DNA of 64,000 nt. It comes from Spirochaetota bacterium (lineage in GTDB: Bacteria > Spirochaetota > GWB1-36-13 > JAKPDD01). The translations under genes and the position numbers were made by a program. This document shows, piece after piece, positions 26,402 to 35,700 of the stretch (position 1 is its first letter; the number at the start of each line of letters is the position of its first letter). The notes under the pieces were generated by a model. The model had not been told where the DNA came from, searched no databases, and was given only the letters and a program-made list of their open reading frames with translations. The stretch is taken from assembly GCA_029552945.1 (NCBI GenBank), contig JAKPDD010000008.1, positions 62,001-126,000 of the forward strand, read 5' to 3'.

Positions 26402-26608
26402 TTGAAAAATATAATATCAATTATATTATCTATTTTATTACTAATAACTTCAATAATTGCTGCTGAAAAACAAAAAAAGAATAAAGAGGATGAAAAACCT
26501 CAAAAAGATTATTACCATAAAGACTTTGATTCTATGGACGATGAACTTGAAAAAAAAATTGATGATAAAAAAAGAGAGGATTTTAAAAGAAGACCTAAAA
26601 AATCATAA
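26402..26608 (+). CDS. small exported charged protein (TTG start)
   Basis: The 68-residue protein has a signal peptide (IISIILSILLLITSIIAA, residues ~4-21) and then a strongly charged tail of alternating Lys-, Asp- and Glu-rich stretches. The start is TTG at 26402, with AAGG 7 bases upstream and no nearby ATG. Its stop overlaps that of the opposite FapA gene (tail-to-tail, 6 bases). The family is unknown, and with so short a protein the call depends on the signal peptide and ribosome-binding site. Confidence 0.5.
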   Translation: MKNIISIILSILLLITSIIAAEKQKKNKEDEKPQKDYYHKDFDSMDDELEKKIDDKKREDFKRRPKKS

Positions 26609-28681
26609 ATTGGTTTCAATTATTTCAGCATCTTTTACAGAAAACATAAACTTTTTACTTTTAGCAATATCGTTTAATTTCTTACTAAGACCAGCAATAA
26701 ATATTGTAGTATTTGGAAAAGCTCTTCCTCTTATTTTTAAAACTGCATTAAACTCCTGTTGAACCTCTTTTCTTTTTTCAGCAAAAGTAGTATCTAATTT
26801 GTGTATAAGTTCTTTAAGTTTTTTAAGCTCTTCTACATTTTTGACAACTATTACCCTATCTTTTTGAGAAAGTCTAGGTAATTGGTCCTTTAATGGGATA
26901 TCGAGTCTGATTAATTCTTTTAATATATCTATTATTTTTTCCTCGTTCTTTTTTAGAATATTAATCTTTTCAATCAGTTTTGATATTATTTTTTCAGTAT
27001 AAAAATTAACTCCAAGATTAATAGTATTTTTAACAAACTGGTCATTTCCAACCTCAAAAAGGTCTGCTCCTTTTGCAGCCTCAATAAAAGAATTAAAAAC
27101 CTTAGAATTATCTTCTCCCTGAATAATTCCATTAGTATAAACCTGAGATGAAAGTATATACTTTTTAAAATATATATTCCCAAGTGCCTCAACATGTGAG
27201 TTCTGACAAAACTCAAACCTTAAGTCTCCTTTTGAAAATACCCATGTCTTACCATTCCCTGTAAGCCCTCTTATAAAAACATCAGCACCACCTACTACTT
27301 TTGCATCCTCCACTGTACCTTTAACAACAATATTTCCCTTTGCTTCAAGAAGCATATCTGGCATTACATTTCCTTCAACTATAACATTTTTGTTTGAATG
27401 TATGTTACCAACTTTTATATCAAGGTCACCCTTTATAACAAGAGTATCTAAAAGTGCTACCTCTCTTTTTTTAAATACAAGCATTCCATCTATTGACGCA
27501 ATATAATTCCCTGTAGTTTTATCAAACTCTATATTCTCACCTATTATCACTTCCTCTTTTCTGAGCATTTTTGCAGCTATTTTTTCACCACTTACATAAT
27601 ACCCGTCAATTGGGATTTTTGCAGGTATTAACTTGGCTATCAATGTACCTTTTGTAACATTCAAAAAATTAGAATGTTCATGATAATCTATCTGTTCTGT
27701 TTTTTCATTTACTATTTTACCTATATACTCAGGTTTCTTTTTTATAAGTTCTATATATTCTGGATAGCCATCCTCAGGAGTTTTACCTTCCGCAACTTCT
27801 ATATAATATATTTCCTTCTCTTTAGATGCTTTTACGTAAATATCTTTTATTAGATCATAGTTTATCCCAGCCTTTATTCCGTAATCCTCTAAACCCTGAC
27901 TTATTATTTCCATTGCATTATTAATATCTGTCTCAATAGGAGTTATAAAACCATAAGCATGCATCCTGTCCTCTTTTATTTTAAATGCTGGATAAAACTC
28001 AAGTTTTCCAAACTTATACTCAATAAAACCCATTTTTTTAGCCACAAGTGATTTTATAGAATCATCATACTCAAAATAATCATAATCATAATATATCCCC
28101 GAACTACTCACATTTTTTATAATAACCTTGCCTTTCCACACAAAATTAGAAGATATTTTACTATAAATTCCCTTCTGGCCATTTTCTATATAATGCAAAT
28201 ATTTATTTATGCCAATTAACTCGGTGTCAAAATAAAATATTTTTTTACTGGTTAAATCCTGAACATTAGAAGATGCTATATCGTCTAGTTTATTAATAGA
28301 AATATTAATGTCCTCTTTTATATGATTAATAAAGTTTATACCTTTTTTAATCTCTTTTATAATCTCATCCTGTTTAAAGGGATGATATATTATACTTTCG
28401 CAGAGGTTTTCAAGAGAAAAATCCTTAAACATTGAGAAAATAACAGAATAAAATATAATGTTTTTTGAATTAAGCAAATTATAAAAATCAGAGACTTCCT
28501 CTATTCCTTTATTATTAAATAAAAAAAATACTATAACACTCGGTTCTTTACCATCAGATTCAATTGCTTTTTTAGCATTTAAAATACTATCAAAAACTAA
28601 TAATTGTTGGTCTTTAAAATATTCACTGAAAAACTTTACCCATTTATCTTTTTCCTGTGGTTCTTGAAAAATAAGAAACAC
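26603..28681 (-). CDS. FapA-family (DUF342) protein with receiver-like N-terminus (GTG start)
   Basis: The 692-residue protein has an N-terminal ~115-residue alpha/beta domain resembling a response-regulator receiver, but without a clear phospho-acceptor aspartate. The middle (~320-560) is the FapA beta-helix-like region with repeated GDLDIKVGNIHSNKNVIVEGNV-type strands. The C-terminus (~560-650) is a coiled coil. FapA proteins are associated with flagellar placement or assembly in Vibrio and are common next to flagellar genes in spirochaetes. The start is GTG (28679-28681) after AGAGGTG. It is the last gene of a four-gene unit with a SwrB-like and a JAG-FapA protein. Confidence 0.75.
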   Translation of the reverse strand: MFLIFQEPQEKDKWVKFFSEYFKDQQLLVFDSILNAKKAIESDGKEPSVIVFFLFNNKGIEEVSDFYNLLNSKNIIFYSVIFSMFKDFSLENLCESIIYHPFKQDEIIKEIKKGINFINHIKEDINISINKLDDIASSNVQDLTSKKIFYFDTELIGINKYLHYIENGQKGIYSKISSNFVWKGKVIIKNVSSSGIYYDYDYFEYDDSIKSLVAKKMGFIEYKFGKLEFYPAFKIKEDRMHAYGFITPIETDINNAMEIISQGLEDYGIKAGINYDLIKDIYVKASKEKEIYYIEVAEGKTPEDGYPEYIELIKKKPEYIGKIVNEKTEQIDYHEHSNFLNVTKGTLIAKLIPAKIPIDGYYVSGEKIAAKMLRKEEVIIGENIEFDKTTGNYIASIDGMLVFKKREVALLDTLVIKGDLDIKVGNIHSNKNVIVEGNVMPDMLLEAKGNIVVKGTVEDAKVVGGADVFIRGLTGNGKTWVFSKGDLRFEFCQNSHVEALGNIYFKKYILSSQVYTNGIIQGEDNSKVFNSFIEAAKGADLFEVGNDQFVKNTINLGVNFYTEKIISKLIEKINILKKNEEKIIDILKELIRLDIPLKDQLPRLSQKDRVIVVKNVEELKKLKELIHKLDTTFAEKRKEVQQEFNAVLKIRGRAFPNTTIFIAGLSKKLNDIAKSKKFMFSVKDAEIIETNL

Positions 28682-28751
28682 ACTACACCTCTTAAATCTA
28701 ATTTATCCAATTACAAATAATAATTAAATAATTAAAATACTCAAGAAATTT

Positions 28752-29396
28752 TTATATAAGATTTTCCAATTTCAAAATAAGTTCAATCTCAGTTTTAGAT
28801 AACCCAACCTTTTCTGATATTTTATCTATACTCTCACCATTTTTAAACATATTAACAATATAAAGATTCTTTTCATTAGCATTTTCTTTCTCACTAGAGT
28901 CTTCATTTTTAACTGTTTTAATACCTTCACTGACTTTTATATTAGTATTATCTTTTATTTCATTAGAGTTTAAAGTATCTTTAATAACTTGATTATCTTT
29001 TCCCTCGACTAATTTAATATTTTTTTTAATTTCTTCATAAGCTTTTGCTATTATTGTCTTCGTATTCGTTGAATTTATGACAGATTTTGAATTTATTAAA
29101 AGGTTATTTAATTTAATTTCAGCCTCTTTTATCTCTCTTTCAAGTGTCTTTTTTAATTTTTCCATATATACAACCTGATTTGCTATTTCAGATGCTACAC
29201 TTTTTGCAATATTAACCTTCTCTTCTATAAGTGTTATATTTCTTTCAGCAGATTGGTTAAACTCTGCTATTAGTGATATTATTTCTGATTTTAATTCATC
29301 CGAAAGCTCAAGTTCAATTCCTGCAATTTTTTTAGAAAGTTTTAAGTAAAATATTGCTGCAACAAGAATGGAAAGAAGAAAAAGAAAAAACTCCAT
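28752..29396 (-). CDS. SwrB-like coiled-coil membrane protein
   Basis: This 214-residue protein has an N-terminal membrane helix (residues 2-18), a long coiled coil (~25-105), a polar linker rich in Asn, Lys and Glu, and a C-terminal helix-turn-helix-like motif (MFKNGESIDKISEKVGLSKTEIELILKL). That order is the one of SwrB/DUF6115 proteins of Bacillus, which help activate flagellar export. Its ATG follows the stop of the upstream gene by a single base, with AGAGAG just before. The position between FapA genes supports a flagellar role; the exact role is inference. Confidence 0.65.
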   Translation of the reverse strand: MEFFLFLLSILVAAIFYLKLSKKIAGIELELSDELKSEIISLIAEFNQSAERNITLIEEKVNIAKSVASEIANQVVYMEKLKKTLEREIKEAEIKLNNLLINSKSVINSTNTKTIIAKAYEEIKKNIKLVEGKDNQVIKDTLNSNEIKDNTNIKVSEGIKTVKNEDSSEKENANEKNLYIVNMFKNGESIDKISEKVGLSKTEIELILKLENLI

Positions 29397-29397
29397 T

Positions 29398-29730
29398 TTA
29401 CTCTCTTATATCTATTATCATCCCTTTGTCAGGGTCTGTAAAAATATTATCTTTATCTTCCTCAATATCTTTCGAAGATTCTTTATTTTTTTTATTATGC
29501 TTCATCTCTTTTTTTCTTTCATCTTTTTTTTCATTTTCAGTCGCAGGTATTGTTGATTGTATCTTATCTGTTTTTTCAACTTTTGATTTTCCCTCAATAG
29601 ACTCTCTTTCAATCAAAGATGCTGCATAGTTCTGTTGATTTACATCAACTTTTTTTTGTTTCTGAATCTCCTGGCTTGCATTATCCATTTGAAGTATATT
29701 AACCTGAAGGTCTATAGGTTTCATAGCCAT
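29398..29730 (-). CDS. small hydrophilic flagellar-cluster protein
   Basis: The 110-residue protein begins MKPIDLQVNILQM after two residues. It is Gln-rich, then very rich in Lys, Glu and Asp, and ends in DPDKGMIIDIRE. No enzyme or membrane segment is visible. Small proteins with a similar start and end sit between FapA and fliA-type genes in spirochaete and clostridial flagellar clusters; I recall this pattern but cannot verify it here. A GGGGGT ribosome-binding site precedes the ATG. It is tightly packed (1-3 bases) with its neighbours. Confidence 0.6.
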   Translation of the reverse strand: MAMKPIDLQVNILQMDNASQEIQKQKKVDVNQQNYAASLIERESIEGKSKVEKTDKIQSTIPATENEKKDERKKEMKHNKKNKESSKDIEEDKDNIFTDPDKGMIIDIRE

Positions 29731-29733
29731 TAT

Positions 29734-31620
29734 TTACCCCCTTTTCATACTCTCTCTACGAAGAGTGTTTTCAATATCAAGATCATCATATTTATCTGGC
29801 TTTATAATACCATTAGAATATTTAAAAGTAACGAACTTAAACTCTTGTCTAATTTCATATTCAGCATTTTTTATTTTTATTGTTACTCCAGGATAAATAG
29901 TATATTTTACTGATACTTTTCCTTCACTCTGAAGATTATTTATATATGTTGATACTCTTCTTATCTCAGATTCTATTTTTGCTAATTGAACAGAATATTT
30001 TTCCTTAGCAAGTAACATTTTTTCAAGTAACTTTTTTTTAGACTTATCTTTTTTCTGATCCTCATCAAGATTACCTATATATATAATTAATTTATTAAAC
30101 TTCTCTTCAAGATTTTTTTTAATCTCTTCTAATTCAGCAAGTTTTTTTCTTAAAGCAGGGTCTGTTCCAACCTCAATAAGAGTCTTAGTATAACTTTCAG
30201 AACCTATTCTTTTTGCCACAATAAACTTACCAGCCGTTATTTCTCCACCTACTACACCACCTTTACCACTAACACATATAATCCTGCCGCCTGCTTCAAC
30301 CTTTGAGTTTATTATCTCCTCAGATACAACAACATCAATGCCAGCAGAGATCTCAGCATTATCTATATATTTTGTGTAAATACTCTGCCCACACTTTATC
30401 TTACCACCCTTTAAACCTCCTTTACAAAAAACTTTACCTTCCGCAATAATTTCAGCATTATGTATAACACCTACAATCCTTACATCACCTGCAGCTTTTA
30501 TTTTAAAGTTAGGATTTAAGTTGCCATGTATTATTACAGTACCCACAAAGTCTATATTACCTATATTAAAGTCAACATCCCCTCTTACCTCAAATATCTC
30601 TTTAACTACTATTTCTCCACCAGACAAAAATACATGTCCTTCCTTAGTTGCATAAAGCTTTAAACCATCATCTGATAACCTTGTGTTTTTACCGCCCTTA
30701 AGAGGCACATCTTTACCATCTTTCGCAGGTAATATCTTATTAGTTACAGTTCTTCCTGGCTTTCCCTGAGTAGCAGGTATTTTTTCTGCAAGTATCTGAG
30801 ATGCAACAACATTTTGAACAATATTAAGTTTTCTAAAATCAACTTTGCCATCTTCCTCTTCTTCAGGTTTAACTTTATCTGTCCCAACATTAAACTTATA
30901 TACTATCTTGGCATTTTTACCATCAACAGGTGGTGTTCCCTTTGCAACAACAACAGGAATATTAACAATCTCCTCTTCACACATTTCATTTATCTTATCA
31001 TACAATATACCATACTTAACACCCTCAGCCTCAAGTGCAGCTATTATTTCATCAGGGTCAAGTGTTCTACCAGAATATATTGGAGCACTCATTATCACTG
31101 TTGCTTCCATTACATCTGGAGAAATATTTACAGTAATTTTACTATCATACTCTGGATTTGGTATCCATTCACCTATCTTTATCCATACCCCTTTAGCCTC
31201 ATCAATAATATCTTGTACCTTTTTTTTACTAAAATAATGCACACCCCTACGATAAAGAAGTGTTTCGACATCCTTATATACAACTTTTTCCCCACCGTAC
31301 ATTGGTGGAATAATTTTAAGGAATATACCTTCCCTTTTTATTTTTATTTTAGCTTCACCATTTTTAGGTATTTTAGCTTCTTCAATTATCTCTTCTTTTT
31401 TAATATCAACTTTTGAAAAATCAAAGTTACCAGACTTCCAGACTTTTAACTTAAAAGGTTTTTTACCAAAACCAAAAAAACCTTTATTACCCTTTTCTAT
31501 TATCTCATAATCAATATTTATTATTGAGGTATTAAGTATATCTGCAGCTTTTTTCAATGCACCTTCAAGAGTATAATCACTTACTTCAACAATGTTATCA
31601 AGGTTAAGTTCTATATCCAT
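29734..31620 (-). CDS. JAG-N/FapA-family (DUF342) protein
   Basis: The N-terminal ~60 residues are a Jag-N domain (ALKKAADIL...KGFFGFGKKPFKLKV). They are followed by ~100 residues of basic linker and then the FapA/DUF342 domain. The FapA region (~330-500) has repeated beta strands (FEVRGDVDFNIGNIDF, GTVIIHGNLNPN). A coiled coil spans ~500-580. I chose the ATG at 31618-31620 because GAGG stands 6 bases before it; the in-frame ATG four codons earlier has no ribosome-binding site. It heads the unit with the SwrB-like and second FapA genes. The upstream region 31621-31868 is AT-rich and divergent. Confidence 0.8.
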   Translation of the reverse strand: MDIELNLDNIVEVSDYTLEGALKKAADILNTSIINIDYEIIEKGNKGFFGFGKKPFKLKVWKSGNFDFSKVDIKKEEIIEEAKIPKNGEAKIKIKREGIFLKIIPPMYGGEKVVYKDVETLLYRRGVHYFSKKKVQDIIDEAKGVWIKIGEWIPNPEYDSKITVNISPDVMEATVIMSAPIYSGRTLDPDEIIAALEAEGVKYGILYDKINEMCEEEIVNIPVVVAKGTPPVDGKNAKIVYKFNVGTDKVKPEEEEDGKVDFRKLNIVQNVVASQILAEKIPATQGKPGRTVTNKILPAKDGKDVPLKGGKNTRLSDDGLKLYATKEGHVFLSGGEIVVKEIFEVRGDVDFNIGNIDFVGTVIIHGNLNPNFKIKAAGDVRIVGVIHNAEIIAEGKVFCKGGLKGGKIKCGQSIYTKYIDNAEISAGIDVVVSEEIINSKVEAGGRIICVSGKGGVVGGEITAGKFIVAKRIGSESYTKTLIEVGTDPALRKKLAELEEIKKNLEEKFNKLIIYIGNLDEDQKKDKSKKKLLEKMLLAKEKYSVQLAKIESEIRRVSTYINNLQSEGKVSVKYTIYPGVTIKIKNAEYEIRQEFKFVTFKYSNGIIKPDKYDDLDIENTLRRESMKRG

Positions 31621-31868
31621 AATAAACCTCATAATTTTAAATTATATATGCTATAAAATATTTTTATATCTATTATAAATATAATAATATAATTAATTTA
31701 TAGTCTATAATACAATTATTTTAAAAAACATATTAATTTTCGATTAAATAATATTCAATTCTTAATCTTATTTAACACAATTATTTTTTATTACAAATAA
31801 AATTCTTTATATTAAATTTCAATTTTATTTATTATCTTTTAAAAAACTTTACAAAGGGACTAAAATAA

Positions 31869-33821
31869 ATGTACAAAATACTTATAGTTGATGATGAGCA
31901 GATAAACCATACAGTCTTAAACTCATATTTTAAAAAGCAATCCCAATTTGAAACAACAAATGTAATGAGTGGCAAAGAGGCAATAAAACTAATAGAAAAT
32001 GGAAACATTTATGATCTTATAATCCTGGATGCAATGATGCCTGATGTAGATGGTTTTGAGACAGCAAAGAAAATAAGAGAGATAGAAAAAGACTTTATAC
32101 CTATAATAATGCTTACCGCACTTTCTGATAAAAACTCAAGAAGTAAGGCAGTAGACTCAAAAATAAATGACTTTATTACAAAACCAATAGACTTTTTTGA
32201 GTTTGAACTTTCAATAAAAAACATGTTACAGCTAAAATCACTATTTAGCAAACTTAATATATATAAAGAAATATATTTAGGACTACTTAACAATATAAGT
32301 GATATAATAATACTCTCTGATGAGAAAGGCAAGGTAAAATTCACAAATTCTATGGGTAAAAAATTTATAGACAGTTATAATATTAAAAGAGAGAATATAA
32401 TAGAATCTCTTAAAAATACTTTTGAGTGTAAAAATTTGGATAATATTGATTCCATGAAACATCTTAAAAAAGGCTCAATGACGGTAAATATAAACAAGGA
32501 TAATAATTATTATCAATTGATTATAATAGTAACCCCACTTATAAACGATAATGATATAGAAGAAAAAAATTTTATTTTTATATTCAAAGATACAACAGAA
32601 TACTTAAACAAAACTAAACAACTTGAAACAAGCTTAGAGAAAAGAAAAAAAGATCTTCAAAGAGCATCTTTTATTCAAAAAAATCTTATAATGAGAAAAA
32701 TAAAACCAAGTAAAAAATATATAATAAAATCATTTTATATCCCATCATCATCAATAGGTGGTGATTACCATACTCTTTACAATAGTGGTGACATTATTGC
32801 TGGTATAATTGCAGATGTTTCTGGTCATGGAGTTGAAGCAGCATTGTATGGTACAATACTTCTTATGTCTGTTGAACAAAATAAAAATGAATTATTTAAG
32901 AATACAGGGGATTTTTTAACACTAGTAGATCAAACTATATCAAGTTTTAATCTTGATTATAATTTTATAACCGCATTTGCTTTCAGGTTAGATAAGAAAA
33001 AAAATGTATTTTATTACTCAAACGCAGGACACAATGCTCCTTTCTATAAAAAAGATAATCAAACTGAAAAAGAACCATTGCCAATAGAAAAAGGTGGCCC
33101 ACCATTAGGAATAGGTTTTAAGTTCGAGTTTCAGGAAGAATCATTAAATTTTGCAAATGAGAATTTTAAAATTATAATATACACAGATGGACTCGTAGAA
33201 GATTTTCTAAATGAATCAAAAGTAGCAAGTACCAAGAAAATAAACAGAATATTATACAGTGATAACTGGCTAAAAGAGATGGATAGTATAAAAAAAGAGT
33301 TTCTTGCTCTTGATGATCACCCAGATGTTGATGATACAACTATAATAATTATAGAAAAAAAGAACCCAATAAAACTACAGGCCAATATAAAAAAAATAAA
33401 TGAAATAGATATAGTTTCTAAAAAGATTTCAGCAATACTTGAAAGATTTAATTACACAGAAAAAGAGATAAGGAACTTTTTTACAATATATCAGGAACTA
33501 TCATCTAATGCTGTAAAGTATGGTAAAGAAGCAAAGATAGATATAAAGTTTAATGCAAGCTGGTCAATAATAAGAATAATAGATAGTGGAGAAGGTTTTG
33601 ATATTGAAAGCTATTTTAAGAAAAATATAGATGAAAAATATCAGAGTTTTTTAGAAGAAAAGTATTCTGAATACCCTAAAAAAGACAGTTTAGGATTTGG
33701 CTTATACCTTGCAAGGAAAAAATCATATAAGTTTCTATACAATAATAAAGGAACAAAAATAATTGCAGTACTGAAGAAAGAACCTGTAATAACCGAATAT
33801 ATATCCAAATATGAGGTATAG
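31869..33821 (+). CDS. receiver-PAS-PP2C phosphatase-HATPase signalling protein
   Basis: A 650-residue four-domain protein. Residues 1-120 are a receiver with phospho-acceptor D54 (LIILDAMMPDVDG). Residues ~135-255 look like a PAS domain. Residues ~275-500 are a SpoIIE/RsbU-type PP2C phosphatase (IIADVSGHG and IYTDGLVED supply metal-binding aspartates). Residues ~520-640 are a GHKL ATPase related to anti-sigma kinases (YQELSSNAVKYG, IDSGEGFD, GFGLYLA). Phosphatase and kinase domains acting on STAS anti-anti-sigma proteins are thus on one chain. A second PP2C protein follows 5 bases downstream. AAAGGGA precedes the ATG. Confidence 0.85.
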   Translation: MYKILIVDDEQINHTVLNSYFKKQSQFETTNVMSGKEAIKLIENGNIYDLIILDAMMPDVDGFETAKKIREIEKDFIPIIMLTALSDKNSRSKAVDSKINDFITKPIDFFEFELSIKNMLQLKSLFSKLNIYKEIYLGLLNNISDIIILSDEKGKVKFTNSMGKKFIDSYNIKRENIIESLKNTFECKNLDNIDSMKHLKKGSMTVNINKDNNYYQLIIIVTPLINDNDIEEKNFIFIFKDTTEYLNKTKQLETSLEKRKKDLQRASFIQKNLIMRKIKPSKKYIIKSFYIPSSSIGGDYHTLYNSGDIIAGIIADVSGHGVEAALYGTILLMSVEQNKNELFKNTGDFLTLVDQTISSFNLDYNFITAFAFRLDKKKNVFYYSNAGHNAPFYKKDNQTEKEPLPIEKGGPPLGIGFKFEFQEESLNFANENFKIIIYTDGLVEDFLNESKVASTKKINRILYSDNWLKEMDSIKKEFLALDDHPDVDDTTIIIIEKKNPIKLQANIKKINEIDIVSKKISAILERFNYTEKEIRNFFTIYQELSSNAVKYGKEAKIDIKFNASWSIIRIIDSGEGFDIESYFKKNIDEKYQSFLEEKYSEYPKKDSLGFGLYLARKKSYKFLYNNKGTKIIAVLKKEPVITEYISKYEV

Positions 33822-33826
33822 GAAGT

Positions 33827-34894
33827 ATGATAAAAATCTTATTAAAAAACTTTGAAAAAATTCCAGAAATAAAAGAAAAAATAATAGAAACAATACCTGT
33901 TTTATCTTCTGATATATATGAATTCAGCCCTCTAATATTAAACAATAACTATATACTACTATCTTATATTGAGAATAATAAAGAAATTGAACATATCAAA
34001 AAAATATATACGCAAAAAAACGAAAAAAGCTTTATAATATCAATAGTAAAGAATAATGAAATAATACCTGAAATATTGGATTATATAGACGATTACATAT
34101 TACTTGATAATAGTATGTTTTTTAAAATACTTAAAAAAAAGTTATCAACAATAATACAGTTAGACAAAAGATATGAAATTGATGAAGAACTTGCAAACAA
34201 TATACAGAAAATAATATCAAATGAAATTGCCCCATATTCATCAAAACTTGATATCTCTTCAGAATATATAGAATCTGGCCTTGTTGGTGGAGATATATAT
34301 GACTTTATTTCAATGAGTAACAATCACTATGGTATCTTTATAGCTGATGCTTCAGGTCATGGCCCAAGTTCTGCATTAATAGCAGCTATGGTTAAAATAA
34401 CTTTCAAAAGTTTTGGAATAGATGTAAGTAATCCAGCATGGGTAATAGAAAGTATAAACAAGATAGTATATCCTACAATAAGTCTAAGTGGTAAGTTTGT
34501 ATCAGCATTTTATGCTATTTTTGGGAATGATAAAATAGAATATTCAAACGCAGGGCATATTAATCCTATATTTTATAGAACTGTAGAAGATAAGTTTTTA
34601 GAATTACCACAAACAAACACACTTATTATAGGAATATCAAGAAATTTCAGATATGAAAATAAAAGTATTGATATAATAAAAGGTGATATAATACTTTTTT
34701 ATACAGATGGTCTTATAGAAGCAAAAAACTCACAAAATCAGCTTTTTGGAAAAGAAAGAATAAAAAACATAATAAAAGAAAACAGCAAGAAAAGTGTTGA
34801 AGAAATAAAAAAGATAATATATGATGAGTTAATTAAATTTACAGAAAATAATCTGCAGGACGATATAACTTTTATTGTGGTGAAAGTAAAATAA
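33827..34894 (+). CDS. PP2C/SpoIIE-family serine phosphatase (RsbU-like)
   Basis: The 355-residue protein has an N-terminal ~120-residue domain without recognisable motifs, perhaps a degenerate receiver. It is followed by a coiled linker (ELANNIQKIISNEIAPY) and a PP2C domain: LVGGDIYDF, GIFIADASGHGPSSALIA, YSNAGHINPIF, LFYTDGLIEA and DDITFIVVKVK. It would dephosphorylate a serine of a STAS-domain regulator in a partner-switching pathway. It is co-transcribed with the receiver-PP2C-HATPase gene upstream and with rlmB, whose ATG overlaps its stop by 1 base. No STAS gene is in the window. Confidence 0.85.
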   Translation: MIKILLKNFEKIPEIKEKIIETIPVLSSDIYEFSPLILNNNYILLSYIENNKEIEHIKKIYTQKNEKSFIISIVKNNEIIPEILDYIDDYILLDNSMFFKILKKKLSTIIQLDKRYEIDEELANNIQKIISNEIAPYSSKLDISSEYIESGLVGGDIYDFISMSNNHYGIFIADASGHGPSSALIAAMVKITFKSFGIDVSNPAWVIESINKIVYPTISLSGKFVSAFYAIFGNDKIEYSNAGHINPIFYRTVEDKFLELPQTNTLIIGISRNFRYENKSIDIIKGDIILFYTDGLIEAKNSQNQLFGKERIKNIIKENSKKSVEEIKKIIYDELIKFTENNLQDDITFIVVKVK

Positions 34895-35613
34895 TGGAAA
34901 ATATAGTAATAGGTTTTAATCCTGTAATCGCACTACTTCAATCAAATATTAAAATCGAAGAAGTTTTAATAAGCATTAATATTGATAAGAGTAAAAACAG
35001 GTCTCTATTAGATATTTTAGATAAAAAAAGCAAAAATATAAAAGTCTCATATTTAAAAAAAGAAGAACTTGATAAAATTGCTGGTACTAATAACAATCAG
35101 GGAATAGTTGCAAAAATAAAAACACAGATAAATTATAGAGAAATAAATGAGTTTAAAGAATCAAATACACTTCTTATCCTGGACCATATTCAAGACCCTC
35201 AAAACTTGGGAGCAATAATAAGGAGTGCAAATTTATTTAAAGTAGATGCAGTAGTAATCCCAGAAAAAAGAGCATGCCCAATAACTTCGACAGTAATAAA
35301 AGCATCATCAGGAGCTATATTTTTTACACCTATAGTCAAGATCAATAGCATATTATCAACAATTAAAAACTTAAAAGAATGGGGATTCTGGATATATACA
35401 GCTGATATGTCTGGGGAGGATGTAAGAAAAATAAACTTTGATGGTAAAACAGCATTAATAATAGGTTCAGAGGATGGAGTAAGTCAAAAAGTTATTGAAA
35501 ATTCTGATTTTCTTGTAAAAATACCAACAGCAGGAAATATAGATTCACTTAATGCTTCTGTTGCTTCAGGTATTTTACTTTACAATGTTTTTATAAATAA
35601 AAACCATTTTTAA
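34894..35613 (+). CDS. rlmB: 23S rRNA (guanosine-2'-O-)-methyltransferase, TrmH/SpoU family
   Basis: The family is SPOUT, with an N-terminal substrate-binding domain (~1-80) and a knotted SAM domain. Motif 1 is LDHIQDPQNLGAIIRSA, motif 2 IIGSEDGVSQ and motif 3 IDSLNASVASGI, the normal TrmH-family set. The length of 239 residues suits RlmB, which methylates G2251 of 23S rRNA (E. coli numbering), though other guanosine 2'-O-methylases are similar. It closes the phosphatase unit. Confidence 0.92.
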   Translation: MENIVIGFNPVIALLQSNIKIEEVLISINIDKSKNRSLLDILDKKSKNIKVSYLKKEELDKIAGTNNNQGIVAKIKTQINYREINEFKESNTLLILDHIQDPQNLGAIIRSANLFKVDAVVIPEKRACPITSTVIKASSGAIFFTPIVKINSILSTIKNLKEWGFWIYTADMSGEDVRKINFDGKTALIIGSEDGVSQKVIENSDFLVKIPTAGNIDSLNASVASGILLYNVFINKNHF

Positions 35614-35700
35614 ACAAAATTTAATCTTTGTATCTGAAAATCAAATAATCTAAGATTTAAATTTTTTAAATTTTATTTTTAAAATAAAAAGGTCTAAAAT

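Noticed and set aside
30814-31416. Long open frame (200 codons) on the plus strand opposite the JAG-FapA gene
   Set aside because: Composition is extreme (Tyr/Phe/Ile/Asn-rich), no ribosome-binding site, and it lies wholly inside a well-supported gene.
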